Source of the DNA: Calamus simplicifolius
Lineage: Eukaryota > Streptophyta > Magnoliopsida > Arecales > Arecaceae
DNA: 64,000 nucleotides
Assembly: GCA_900491605.1 (NCBI GenBank)
Contig: UESW01004570.1
Location: 860,650 to 924,649 of the forward strand
Reading direction: 5' to 3'
How positions within the stretch are numbered: the first letter of the stretch is position 1; each line of letters begins with the position of its first letter. The position numbers were made by a program, and so were the translations under genes. Shown piece by piece: positions 23,168 through 34,867 of the stretch. Under the pieces are notes generated by a model. The model was not told the origin of the DNA. It did not search any database and saw only the letters and a list, made by a program, of their open reading frames with translations.

Positions 23168-24655
23168 TGTTGACCCAATTGATGATTTTGATGATTAACA
23201 AAACTATTTGAGTATAATTTTTGAAGGCTCTGATGATTTTGATTTAGTGTTTCAGCCTATAAGACTATTGAAAGATCAAAATCAAGAGTTACAATGTGTT
23301 CTGGATCGAATCTAATGTCTAGGTAAGAATTGCAGACATTAGAGTCGACTCCGAGAATCACAGAGCCGACTCCGGAACTGGCACGGTCATTAGAGTCGAC
23401 TCCGAGACTGTTAGAGTCGACTCTCACAGACGGAGCAGAAAGTCGATTTTTCTGGCTCCAACCTAGAGTCGACTCCGGGTAAGTTAGAGTCGACTCCGGA
23501 AAAGTTTCTTGTCGACCCCAGAAAAGCCAGAGACGACTCCGGAAATATCAGTTTGAAACGCCTCGAGCTAGAGCCGACTCCAGAAAAGTTAGAGTCGACT
23601 CCAACCCACCTGGAACGAAAAACGAAGTTGCCAGATCAGCTCTAACGGTAACTTTTCTATTTTTACTCATTTCTAACGGATATATTTTGATAGAAGGTAC
23701 ACTCCAACGGATAGTTTTATTCCAAAAGAGGTGTAAAAGAAATCTATAAAAGGGGAGTCTATTGTTCAAAAAAAAAAAAAGAGAAAGAGAGAAAAAAAAA
23801 ATCTAAAAAACAAAGAGAAAATCTGAGATAGACAAATCCCATTTCAAAAATCCGTGAGCTTGAATCTTGAAAGGAAAACCTTCTAGCTCAAATCCACTCC
23901 ACTCCAAAAGCTCAAGAGGAATCCAAAGCGTTCAAAATCAAAGTCTTGGAGGATTTCCCAACTTGGAGAAAGGAGATTCGTTCTTGCTTTTCAACCTTCT
24001 CAACTGCTTCAACCACGAAGAATCGGAGCTGAGGCTTGATTCAATCCAGCAAGGAGAAGAAGAAAAGAAGAAAAGAAGAAAAGATCAAAAGCCAACCTAT
24101 CTACAAATCAGGCTTTTCTAAACCTTATTCTTAATTTGTATATTTGCTCATTGAGGAGCTTTGTATTCACAAACAAAACTCATCTTATTTTGCCTAGTTC
24201 AATCTGGGGGATTGAACTAGAGGAGGTAGTTTTACCTCGGTTTAAGCTTGTTTAAGCTTGGGTTAGTTGTGAGCCCTGAAAAACAACGTGTAGGGTTTTG
24301 TGCTGGTAAGCCCGAGTAAAACCAGCTGGGTTCGTTGTGCACCCGGTAAAACAACAAGTTTGAGTTGTGAGCTTGGAAAACAACTCGGCTGTAATCTAGA
24401 GAGATTATAGTGTGGACCCAAGTGAATCTTGGGAGTGGACGTAGGTGTTGGATACACCGAACCACTATAAAATCTTTTGTGTTTGCAGTGTCTTATTGTC
24501 TCTTTATCTATCTCTATCTTACTCACTGCACTTTATAGTTATCTTGCATTGCCCTCATTAATCTCAAGCAAACTAAAATTAAAAAGGCTAATTTTTAAAG
24601 AACCCAATTCACCCCCCCCCCCCCCCCTCCTCTTGGGTTGCCATCTGGGCCAACA
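23168..24655 (+). repeat. 3' LTR of element B
   Basis: The LTR is 1488 bp, with the same ends, GTCGAC array and TATA box (23745-23752) as the 5' LTR. The C-run near its end has 16 C against 10 in the 5' LTR. It is followed by the duplication ATACT and then element A sequence. Confidence 0.95.
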
Positions 24656-24660
24656 ATACT

Positions 24661-27363
24661 GCAGATTTGTGGCACAAGAGATTAAGCCATATTGGCGGAA
24701 AGGGATTGCAAACTCTCGTCAGGGCAGGGGTCTTACCAGAGATACAGGACAGAGTTCTCAGTGATTGTACCCACTGTGTGGTGGGTAAGCAGCACAGGGT
24801 GACATTTCAGAGTAGCTCCAAGAAGAAGACTGGCCTTTTGGAGCAAGTGTACTCAGATGTGTGTGGACCCATAAGGGAGAAGACCTTAGGAGGAGCCTCA
24901 TATTTCGTCACATTTATAGATGATGCTTCCAGAAAGGTGTGGTTTTTGTTTTAAAGTCCAAGGACCAGGTGGCAGCAGTTTTTGAGTTTTTTCACAGGCT
25001 TGTGGAGAGGCAGACAGGAAAGAAGTTGAGATGCATTCGTACAGACAATGGGGGAGAGTACATAGGAGTCTTTCACCAGTACTGCAGAGCACAAGGCATC
25101 AGACATGAGCAAACAGTGCCAAAGACTCCACAGGAGAATGGAGTAGCTGAGAGAATGAACAGGACAATAGTGGAGAGAGTCAGGTGCATGCTCTCCCAGT
25201 CCAAGTTGCCCAAGAGCTTTTGGGGGGAGGCAGTCCAGACAGCATGTTATTTGATAAATAGATCTCCCTCATCAGCTCTAGATGGAGAGGTGCCAGAGAA
25301 GGTGTGGACAGGCAAGAATGTCAGATATGATTATCTAAGGATTTTTGGCTGCAGGGCATTTGTGCATGTGCCTAAGGATGAGAGGACAAAGTTAGATGAC
25401 AAGACAAGACAATGTATCTTTCTGGGGTTTGGTGATGAGCAGTTTGGCTATAAGCTGTGGGACCCAGTTGATAGGAAGGTAGTCAGGAGCAGAGATGTCA
25501 TATTCTATGAGGATCAAACCATAGAAGACATCAAGAGGGCAGAGCATCAGTCTGAGTCAGATATGTATGGCCCAGTAGATATAGAGCCTGTCAGTCCTCC
25601 AGCAGTTCATGCAGATGAGCCAGAGAAACAGCCAGTACAGGGTGCAGATGAGCAGCAGCCTACACCTATTGAGGATACAGATCAGGAGATTCAGATCCCT
25701 GAGGAGGAGCTACCGACAGAGGTGAGGAGATCCACGAGAGCAAGGCAACCATCTAGTCGGTATTCAGTGCATGAATATATCATGTTGACAGATGCAGATG
25801 AGCCAGAGTCATATGAGGCGGCCCATGTCAGTGAGCAGCGGAGCAGTGGCAGAGAGCTATGCAGGAGGAGATGGACTCTCTTCTGCATAATCATACATAT
25901 GACTTGGTAGCTAGGCCCAAGGGGAGAAAGGTACTCAGAAACAAGTGGGTCTACAAGGTAAAGGCAGAAGAGAAAAGCTCACAGCCTAGATATAAAGCAC
26001 GACTAGTTGTGAAGGGCTTTGCACAAAAGAAGGGAGTTGATTTCGATGAGATATTTTCTCCAGTAGTGAAGATGACCTCAATCAGGACGGTGTTAGGATT
26101 GGCAGCTAGCATGAACATGGAGGTAGAGCAGTTGGATGTGAAGACAGCATTCTTGCACGGTGACTTAGAGGAAGAGGTCTATATGGAGCAGCCTGAAGGT
26201 TTCAAGGTGAAAGGCAAGGAGCACATGGTGTGCAGACTTAGAAAGAGTCTGTATGGTCTCAAGCAGGCGCCCCGGCAGTGGTACAGAAAGTTTGAGGCTT
26301 TCATGGTACAGGTTGGTTATAAAAGAACAACCACAGATCATTGTGTCTTCATTAGAAGGTTCCCTGGAGGTGATTTTATCATCCTTCTCTTATATGTGGA
26401 TGATATGTTGATTGTTGGGCAGGACACCAGCAAGATTGTCACACTGAAGAAGGAGTTAGGGAAAGCTTTTGATATGAAGGATATGGGGCCAGTGAAACAA
26501 ATATTGGGGATGCATGTATTCAGGGATAGACAAGCATGCAGGTTATGGTTGTCCCAGAAGAAATACATAGAGAAGGTGCTTCAGAGATTCAGCATGAGCA
26601 ATGCCAAGTCAGTGGCATGTCCACTAGCTGGACACTTCAAGCTGAGTTCAGAGCAGAGCCCAGCCTCAGAGGAAGAGAAGCAGGAGATGAAGAGAGTCCC
26701 TTATGCCTCAGCCGTGGGTAGTCTTATGTATGCTATGGTCTGTACCCGACCAGACTTAGCATATGCAGTTGGCTTAGTGAGCAGGTTCCTAGCGAATCCA
26801 GGAAAGGAGCATTGGGCAGCAGTCAAATGGATCATGAGGTACTTGAGAGGTACAACTAGCTTGAGTCTTTGTTATGGACAGGGAGAACCTGTGTTACAGA
26901 CATATACAGATGCAGATATGGCAGGAGATGTTGACTCCAGGAAGTCCACATCCGGTTACTTGGTTACATTTGCAGGAGGTGCAATTTCATGGCAGTCCAA
27001 GTTACAGAAGTGTGTTGCATTATCGTCCACAGAGGCCGAGTACATAGCAGTGACAGAAGGATGCAAGGAGATATTGTGGCTGAAGAGATTTTTCAGGAGC
27101 TGGGTGTTAGACATGATACTTATGTGGTCTATTGTGACAATCAGAGCACTATTCACCTGAGCAAGAATCCGACTTTTCACTCCAAGTCGAAGCACATTGA
27201 TATGCGTTATCACTGGATCAGACATGTCCTGGAAGAGAAGCAGTTGCTGTTGGAGAAGATCCATACAGATGATAATGGGTCAGATATAATGACAAAGTCA
27301 TTACCTATCAAGAAGGTTGAAGCTTGTAGAAAGAAAGCAGGCTTGGTGGATTTCCCCACGTAG
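24661..27363 (+). pseudogene. Element A integrase, reverse transcriptase and RNase H (3' half of the polyprotein)
   Basis: This continues element A pol after nested element B. The zinc domain reads LWHKRLSHIGGKGLQTL ... CTHCVVGKQH. The integrase core has FIDDASRKVW, TDNGGEYIG and TPQENGVAERMN, and FWGEAVQTACYLINRSP follows. A Glu/Pro-rich linker leads to reverse transcriptase (NKWVYKVKAEE, VEQLDVKTAFLHG, YVDD at 26393-26404) and RNase H (ALSSTEAEYIAVTEG, then CDNQSTIHLSKNP), ending at TAG 27361-27363. Frame changes near 24945, 25880 and 27090 are each consistent with one missing base. All catalytic motifs I looked for are present, so the damage is frame breaks only. Confidence 0.92.
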
Positions 27364-27380
27364 TCGGGAGGGGGAGATAT
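27364..27380 (+). promoter_or_regulatory. Polypurine tract of element A
   Basis: CGGGAGGGGGAGATAT runs from the pol stop codon to the 3' LTR start at 27381. Confidence 0.8.
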
Positions 27381-27981
27381 TGTTGGGTGCTCCCTCCACG
27401 TGGGGAGGGAACCAGCCCATGATAACAAACTGCATCACAGTTTGTTACGGAGCTGTTTTCAAAAAGGGAAAACAAACCCGAAAATAAAGGAGGGGGAGAG
27501 AGATCCGTATGTGGTAGATATGAGAGATGAAAAATCCCAGATTGGGGGAGAGAGCTGTGTGCGACCTGAGAGAGATCTAGAGAAGCCCAGGCTTGGGAAA
27601 AATCCTGTGCAACCTCAGGAGGTCGATACGGACGAGTCTGAGAGCAGATTTAGGGGGCACGGAAGAGCAACCACACGTTGGTGAGATCCTTCTTGTACCC
27701 ACATCAACTATTATTTTAAGTTCGAAGTGTTTCCTGATTTTTGGGCAAAAAGAAATTAGGAAAAAAGTTGTAATCTTTTATTAAGATTAGTGAAGTGCTC
27801 TCGGAATTTGCCCCGTGGTTTTTTCCTTTCACATTGGAGGGGTTTTCCACGTAAATTTGGTGTTTTTGTGTGGTGTTTGTTTTTTATTCTGCATATTCTG
27901 TGATTATGGTAGATCGGTATATTTTTCTGTGATTGTGCACGCATATTTGTTCCGAGGATGATTGAGGGTGTATTCCCAACA
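27381..27981 (+). repeat. 3' LTR of element A
   Basis: 601 bp, TGTTGGG to CCCAACA, followed by the target duplication GAATC (27982-27986). Confidence 0.95.
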
Positions 27982-27986
27982 GAATC

Positions 27987-28269
27987 CTTGTTCCATCGTA
28001 AGCTAGCGCTTATAAAGAGTGCTTTAAAATTTAGAACTTTTCTTATTTATAAAAACAATGAACAACGATTTTTTCCAGAAATTAATCCCCTATAATAAGT
28101 TTAAAATTTTTTAAAAGCTATTAAAACCAATTAACTTAAATTTCTAGATATCTTATATTATGCTATAGACGAAGTATTCGGTTTTGAATCACATTTAATG
28201 TTAATAGTATCCATTTAAAGAAAAAATAGCAGGTTATACATTAAAATAGATTCTTGATTCAAACTATTA

Positions 28270-28310
<41 letters not shown>

Positions 28311-29640
28311 CTCTCTCACACACACACACACATGAATCTATTAGGTTTATATGATTAGTGCATATTAAGAGTCTTGTATTTAATGATTTTTATAAAAATT
28401 GCTTTCGATTAGCTCACCCTCCTAATATAATCATAGCATTATATAATAATTTGTACATACGAAAGTCCTTCAAGAATATTTGTAATTTAATGCCTTATGG
28501 ACATTCTATATTGGACTCATTAAAAGTATAATTGAACTTTTAATTTATTTTATCACTTAACGAACTTTATTTCTATTATATTGAACCTCTTTCATAGGAT
28601 TTTTAATCACAGAGGTCAGTCTACTACTAATGACTAAATGAGCAAGTCCATCTCTCTTGATAATTTTAAGACACCATTCTTAAATAGAACTACCAAGTTT
28701 ATTTTTTAGACTTCATATATTCCAGGATTTTAAACATAATATATTTGAAGAAAATTACATTATTTTTGTTATGTTATCAGAGGTATTTAAGATGGAGCTA
28801 GATATGATGATTCACTTTTCTTTTGATTAGTTAATTCAATTACAACCTTATTATTACAACAAATTGAAATTGTCAAAGTAGCTTAGATATTAAAGGTAGC
28901 TCGACTACTCTATTCCAATACAAATGGTATCCTCGTATAATGTTATTCTTATATATTAACTCGATCTCTATGGTATTCTTAAATATAAAGGTTTATTTTG
29001 ATATCTGATGGTTGATTTAAGATGTAGAGAACCAATAACCTAATTTACATAACTATAATTTTCAACTATCTCAAGGTATGCAACATAGAAGGAAGAAAAG
29101 TTAGGATTCTTTGAAGATATCGAAACAAATTGTTAAAGCAATCCAATGTGATTAGTTAGGACTTTAAATATATTTACTTAATCTTTCTACAATATGAATA
29201 ATATCAAATCTTATCCTATTTTCTATGTGCAGAAAAGATCCAATGATCTAAGAATGTTTTATTTGATTAATAAAGTCACTTAGATTTTTCTTTAGATGTG
29301 CACTTAGACTATAAGAAGTGGAGGCAAATTCTAGATTAGAAAAAATAAACTTTTTGATCATCTGTTCTATTGAATAAAAGAGAGTGATTTTTCTTCGTGG
29401 GATTTGATCAACTTTATCCCAAGCATTACTTATTTTTTACCTAAATCTTTCTTATTAAACTTAACTGGAAGGAATGATTGGACCTCACATATGATTTCAA
29501 CAGAAGTTTTAAAGATCAAAATATCATTGATATGTCAGACAAAGATTAAGGTTTAAATAAGAATCAGGTTGAGATTAGATCAAATTAGGTCGGCTCAATT
29601 CATTATAAGTTTACATATGACTCTAGCATGTATAATTGGA
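27987..29640. other. AT-rich DNA, no gene seen
   Basis: There are many short stops in all frames and no recognisable domain. It is probably old, decayed repeat sequence, since a decayed copia pol begins at its right end. Confidence 0.5.
28272..28332. repeat. Compound microsatellite (TA)n(TC)n(CA)n
   Basis: A run of TA dinucleotides (about 28272-28306) passes into a TC run and then a CA run ending near 28332. No gene is nearby. It is likely to vary in length. Confidence 0.9.
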
Positions 29641-29689
29641 TTAGGTTTTGCATGTATATATATCAGTGAATATTTCAAACCCAACCTGT

Positions 29690-30324
29690 TACCAACATTA
29701 ATATGGCTTTTCTCAATGGAAAGCTGGACGATGAGATCTATATTGATTAACTGGTTAACTTCGTTGTAGACGGACAAGAGCATAGAGTTTGGAAGCTTCA
29801 TAGATTCATCTATGGACTCAAGTAATTATCCAAACATGAGTATAAGATTTCTTCAAGCTATCATTGATGATCTATTTACAATGATCTAAAACAATCATTG
29901 TCTATACATAAGACGGTCGAAGGAATGTTTTGCTATCTTATCTTTGTATGTTGATAACATATTACTAATTGGGAGTGACAAGGAGATAATTGTTGCCATT
30001 TAGTTGTGGTTGTCCTTAAATTTTGAGATGAAGGATATAGGTAAAGTAAATTATACGGTTGGAGTTAAGATCTTAACATATTGTTCAAAAATGTTTTTGG
30101 CATTATCACATAAGCCAATCTAAAAAAAGTTCTTAAATGGTTTCAAATGCACAATTACAAACCCATTGATACTCTTATCACTAAATGTAAACAAATAAGT
30201 TTTAATAAAGGCCCTAAAACTCTTGAAGAGAAGAAGAAGATGAGCTACATCTTATATGCCAGTGTTGTTGATAGCCTGATGTAGACTATGATTTGTACTC
30301 GACTAAATATTTGTTATGCTATGA
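29690..30324 (+). pseudogene. Decayed copia reverse transcriptase
   Basis: Scattered motifs in changing frames read NMAFLNGKLDDEIYID and VWKLHRFIYGLK. They are followed by a YVDN-like remnant (LSLYVDNILLIGSDKE in the expected frame), MKDIGKVNYTVGVKIL and MSYILYASVVDSLM, matching copia reverse transcriptase in order. Many stops and frameshifts show long decay, in contrast to elements A-D. The sequence ends at about 30324, where a CACTA transposon end begins, so it was the target of that insertion. No LTR was found for it. Confidence 0.7.
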
Positions 30325-30480
30325 GCTTACAAGATTTTTTAGGATTAGCGATGCCATTTTGGTGTTGCTAATCCTAAATAAGACATCGCTGATCTAATTA
30401 GCGACGCAAAAAAATCCGTTGCTAAACCAATCATCGTTGTCGAAATTAGCGACGCCGTTAGCTACGCCGTTAAGGCATAG
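30325..30480 (-). repeat. CACTA terminal and subterminal repeats
   Basis: Short direct and inverted copies of TTAGCGACG/GTTGCTAA-like words (for example near 30342, 30368, 30398 and 30444) are packed in about 150 bp next to the transposon end. Subterminal repeats of this sort bind the accessory protein TNPA in En/Spm. Confidence 0.65.
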
Positions 30481-30719
30481 CTATTTTTTTATTTTTATTT
30501 AAAAATTAAATAATTAATTTTAATAACATGCTCAAATAATATTAAATTAAAATGAGAGATACATTCACAAACAAAATTCTTCATTGAAATTAAAATAAAA
30601 TATATAAAAATTAAATATTTATAATACAAATAAGTAGTACATAATTACAAAAAGTGTAGCAGATACATATAGTACTCATAAAATACAATAAAATCTATAA
30701 ATATCAACGTCGATCAGCT

Positions 30720-32335
30720 AGAGGGAGAGTCATCTGGAGCTAAAGGTGGACTAGTGAACTATATCGCAGGGACATTTGCAAAACCAACTAGCGTATCTCC
30801 TGCAACTGCTGCTCATAATGATCAAGTTGCTGTCGATGTTTTCAACGAATGTCCAAGATCTCGGTCATTATATCCAATCTCATACGTTTCACGATGGAAT
30901 GCTTAATATTCACATAGTCACCGGTATCACTCTGATTGAAAGAAGAGGAACCGCATCGGCCAAAGAATGTAGAAGTTTTGGCACCTAGATCGTAAACTCT
31001 ACGATCGTTTGGATGTGCACTAACAGCTTCTAAAAAGATGTAACTGGTCTCCTGTGACGAAGGATCGGGTGTGGACCCTCCCTCCACTAATGGTTGTGTG
31101 GTCTGAGAGGTCTGTGATTACATCTCGTCCATACGTGCTTGCATCAAATACATATCAAATATAGTGTAACTTATATCGGAGGTATAAATATATGAATAAA
31201 CACATCAAATTTTTGATGATTTACTTACTCTAATACGCTGGGAGTGACTGTCGACCCAAGATCTATTTTTTTTTCAAATGGGTCACCTTGAAGAGCCGTT
31301 AGTGCCCTGGATCGACGCCTTCCTTCAGCTTCTAAAAAATAATATTTTAAATTTGTAGTTATGCTCATTTAAAAAAAATATCATTAATATGTATACAAAA
31401 TAAATAATTTATTATACTTACTAGACAATGTCGATGCTCCTCAATCAAAATGGATCTTGTTGTGTGGCAGGAAAGACCAGTGCCCTGACCACCTTTCTCG
31501 GATCGGCGGTTCGAGCTAGCTGTGGCGACCTCTTACGCCACTCAAGATCCGCCCACTTTAACTGCCACCATCCCATATTGAATAGGAGATATGAGCGGAG
31601 CATTTCGATGCCCTCTGCTAGTGACAAATTATCAGAGTATCGGTAGCGAGCGAGTAAAGTCTAAGCCTTTCTAACAAAAGAAGTTAGGGCTGGATCCCAC
31701 TCAAATTCTTTTGCAAACAAAAAATGTGTGAATATAAAGAAAATAACACATAAATGATACATATAAATGTTGATAATATGACATTATGAATGCAATTAAG
31801 AACCATGCAATTCATGTATACTAATCTTGTACGTATAATTCTATATTAGAATTGAAACAAAAATCAAAATAATCCAAATATGTTTATAATAATAAATGCA
31901 ACTAGCTAATATAATAAAAGAATAAGTTTTAAATTGTATCAACATAAGGATAATTATAAGTTAAAACTTTATCGAGTAAAACTACCTCACCTCCTTATTG
32001 ATGCGCTCCCAATAGTAGCCCTATGGATTTGCACGCCTCTTAAGTATATTTGTGATTCACCTTGAGACAACATGTCTCTCTACAAATATATTAAATTTAG
32101 TAAAGCATAAGATAGAATTTAATAACATAATAATTGTATAAAAAAATTAATATGAAGATAGAAATACACTTCCTGGCCATCTACCAGTAGAAGCCTCCTC
32201 CTTCCATCGGATGAAATACTGTTGCTTGACGATGGCCTGACAGATGATCTTGGCATCTCATCAGCAAATGTCTCATACATATGTTGCTCCTATCCGGAGG
32301 AGCTATCATGTGGTATATCGAAAGGAGAGTCGTCG
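30720..32335 (-). pseudogene. CACTA accessory gene (plant Ptta/En-Spm transposase family)
   Basis: Minus-strand segments read SNRRSEKGGQGTGLSCHT, continuing into RSILIEEHRHCL (about 31435-31530). This matches the conserved 'SxNR ... HTxGS.SF' block of the Ptta/En-Spm family. Further on come SRALTALQGDPFEKK (about 31280) and YIFLEAVSAHPNDRRVYDLG (about 30985-31045), the usual C-terminal end of these proteins. Introns are likely, for example between 31335 and 31420. Frame changes and stops are present. The family protein is thought to bind subterminal repeats. Gene borders are approximate. Confidence 0.6.
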
Positions 32336-32486
32336 TCCATGCCAACTAAACCCCTCCTAGCTATGATTCATCCATGACCCCTCATAGTACAGTATATGTA
32401 AAAGAATTATAATTAATCAATTTGAATAATAAAAAAAATATAAAACAAAAATTTCTATTTCTAAATATAATCAGAGGTATAAATAC

Positions 32487-34092
32487 TCAATCACTATCAT
32501 TTATATCCTTAAGTTCAAGTTCTTTGTCTAATTCTGTCTCAGATTGTAATTCATATTCATCTTCTTCATCATTTAAGACCTCATTGACATTCTCAATTTC
32601 AAGTAAAGCATCGGTTGGATCATTACGGACTGGATCCGGATCAAGCGAATCATTTTGAATTGCATGTGCTACCGTGACATCTTCTTGAAATTAGATCTGA
32701 AGATTCAAGTGTTTGCGTAGATGAGCTTACCGGCATAGAAATGTTTCTCTTGGCTTTATTTTACTCATAGCCCACCAATCTTGCTTATCATTTCGAAGGC
32801 TTGGATATGTGGAGTAGTACACTTGTTTAGCTTGAGATGCCAGAATGAATGGTTCATATTTGTTCAACCTTCTTCTATGATTTACTTCAACAAGGTTATA
32901 ATCTTGATGCACTTTAGTCCCTACATTTGGAATTGGATCAAATCATTCATAGTTGAACAATACAGTGTGTTTAATAGGCCAAACAAGATACTCAACTTCA
33001 ACAATCTCCTTTAGCTTTCCATAATAATTTTGCTAATCTGCACCAACAGTTTGACCTTGCACACATACCCCCCAATTTTGAGTTGCTCTTGAAGAACCCA
33101 AAGAATGAACCTGAAACTTGTACCCATTCACAAAATATCAAGTATATATATTCACTCTAGACAACGATCATTGTGCTAGGGATTTAATGAAAATGTTATC
33201 AACATTCGATGATGGATTATTAGTCTAAAAAAATCAGAGAGACATAATGAGTATTTATATGATATGTGCTTTATAACCTATAAGTAATGTGTAAATTTAA
33301 TACTTACATGATCATTGAACCAATATGCAAACTCTGTATAAAGTTTTAATCCAATTTCACCATCGCTAATGTAAGGATCTTGTTCTCTCCACATATCACA
33401 AAATATCCTTGAAAATAACAGTTTATATCAACTTAGTTGAAAATAATATAAAAAATAAATTATACGGACAAATTGAGTTGAAGGAATAACATCTTACTTT
33501 GAAGGAATAACATCTTACTCTATGAACGATTCCACTTCAAAACAGTTCATCAGAATATAATTGTGAGCAGCTTTAAATTCTTCATTCAACAGATATCTCC
33601 TATTTTCGAGCCCAAATGGCCTACCAACATCTTGAAAATAGAGATGCTTCCATCATCTACTCCAAATGGTTGTCCACAACCATCTAAATTATGTGGCACT
33701 TTTTGATGCTTAGTTTGGACATGTTCATTAAAGTAGTGCAATGCAAAATTTGATGACTCCACCAAATATGCATTGCATATTAATCCTTCAACTTTTGCCT
33801 TATTTTAAACATTTTTTTAAAATTTCTTCATGTACCTAAAAATTTAAATTTTTAAAAATATAAGATACTCAATATAGTGAACATAATAAAATAAAATATG
33901 AAACAAACTAAGTTACCTCTCAAATGGGTACATCCAACGATATTGAATAGGTCCAGCAATCTGAGCTTCATATACCAAATGAACAGGTAGATATTCCATG
34001 CAATTAAAAAAACTTGAAGAAAAAATTCATTCTAATTTACATAAAATAATTGAAATCTCTTCCTCAAGTGTTGCCATGTCATTAGTTATAAT
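32487..34092 (-). pseudogene. CACTA transposase (TNP2/TNPD), C-terminal part
   Basis: Read on the minus strand from the right, the first block (LPVHLVYEAQIAGP, MYPFERY, then FQDVGRPFGLENRRY) is the DUF4218 region of plant CACTA transposases. Later blocks (GSSRATQNWGVCVQGQ, VLFNYE, GTKVHQDYNLVEVNHRRR, EPFILASQAKQVYYSTYP) form the DUF4216 region. An acidic tail (about 32490-32640) ends at TGA 32487-32489. A splice donor-like gtaagt near 33303-33308 suggests introns. Several stops and missing bases show decay. The gene is cut at 34092 by element E, so the catalytic part is absent from the window. Confidence 0.75.
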
Positions 34093-34621
34093 TGTAGGGA
34101 GAAATAACATCCGAGGCATGGATATTTTAATAATTTGATAATAATTATCAATGCGGAAACTTAAAGATTACATATTAATCTATCTAACATGCATCAAGAT
34201 CATATCTTTGCCTTATATATAGGATCGTTTGATCTAAATATGCATATAAATTAAATAATCAAGATCATATCTTGATCTTCAAGATGAGAAGTCATACTAC
34301 TTGTCTTGAAGCCTGCCTTAAGATCTAGGGATCAAATCACTTACCTTAAGAACAGTAGGTAAATCCTTTGTGCTCTGCAGCCGTTCAATCGTCCGGCCTC
34401 TAGTATCGTCCACGCGAAGCCCCCGAATGATCGGATTCCCGGAGTGCTAGCTCACAGAAAAATAACTTTGCTGATCTTAAATCCTCCCACTTGAATCTTC
34501 CTCCAAGATCCACCAAACTTTTGCTAACACCAGAATCACACCAAGATTTTGTATTCTAACTCTTTAGAATTTCAATCCACGACATATCGTGTGTTCGGTT
34601 GTTAATCTGTGAAGAATGTCT

Positions 34622-34630
34622 CTATTTATA
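34622..34630 (-). promoter_or_regulatory. TATA box of element E 3' LTR
   Basis: Plus-strand ctatttata, that is TATAAATAG on the coding strand. The equivalent place in the 5' LTR (near 63759-63770) reads ctaatttata, a change that weakens the box. Confidence 0.6.
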
Positions 34631-34652
34631 GGCTCAATTAGCCTTAGCCATT

Positions 34653-34867
34653 GAATTCTAACACTTAGAATTCTTCGTTTGGTGAAAATGAAATAGACGC
34701 AACGTTTAGTTAATTCCGATGTTCGGTGAAAACCAATTCTAACACTTAGAATTCCAACGTTTGAGAATTGTTTTGTTAATTTCGACATTCGGTGAAAACC
34801 AAAGAGATGTGGTTGGTTAATTCAAAGAGGCACATTAATTCCAAATGAATTCTAACACTTAGAATTC
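34653..34867 (-). repeat. Three palindromic repeats upstream of the TATA box in element E
   Basis: Copies at 34653-34673, 34734-34754 and 34847-34867. Each has 9-base arms GAATTCTAA and TTAGAATTC around a CAC centre (the middle copy has one changed end base). The 5' LTR has copies at 63795-63815, 63918-63938 and 63981 to the window end. Confidence 0.85.

Larger units (their letters stand above)
14304..24655 (+). mobile_element. Element B: SIRE-lineage Ty1/copia retrotransposon
   Basis: The element is 10,352 bp, inserted in element A between protease and integrase, with target duplication ATACT (14299-14303 and 24656-24660). LTRs are 14304-15775 and 23168-24655. It has an initiator-tRNA-Met primer site, a long Gag with two zinc knuckles, pol in copia order, a third ORF, and several GGGGGAG tracts before the 3' LTR; these together define the SIRE/Maximus lineage. 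The two LTRs differ by few substitutions but many small length changes, so B is younger than A. Frame breaks, nearly all missing single bases, disrupt gag and pol. Confidence 0.95.
12387..27981 (+). mobile_element. Element A: Tnt1/Tork-like Ty1/copia retrotransposon, interrupted by element B
   Basis: Two 601-bp LTRs (12387-12987 and 27381-27981) start TGTTGGG and end CCCAACA and are flanked by the 5-bp duplication GAATC (12382-12386 and 27982-27986). Removing nested element B and one of its ATACT copies leaves about 5.24 kb, close to the size of tobacco Tnt1 (about 5.3 kb, LTR about 610 bp). Domain order is Gag, protease, integrase, reverse transcriptase, RNase H, as in copia. The LTRs differ at roughly ten positions by eye, mostly C/T or G/A changes, so the insertion is fairly recent but older than B. 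Four frame changes make it non-functional as read. Confidence 0.95.
30325..34092 (-). mobile_element. CACTA (En/Spm) DNA transposon, 3' part
   Basis: The left end has a degraded terminal sequence (cttacaagattttttagg, compare CACTACAAGAAAA of plant CACTA elements) followed by subterminal TTAGCGACG-type repeats. Two genes in minus orientation follow in the order expected for CACTA read from its 3' end: a Ptta/En-Spm accessory gene and a TNP2/TNPD transposase. Element E inserted into the transposase at 34092/34093, so the 5' part lies beyond E and outside the window. Confidence 0.75.

Noticed and set aside
29569..29769. Frame of 66 codons as a small membrane protein
   Set aside because: Its right part overlaps the decayed copia reverse transcriptase in another frame.
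32422..32658. Ser-rich plus-strand frame of 78 codons
   Set aside because: It is the reverse image of the acidic tail of the CACTA transposase on the minus strand.
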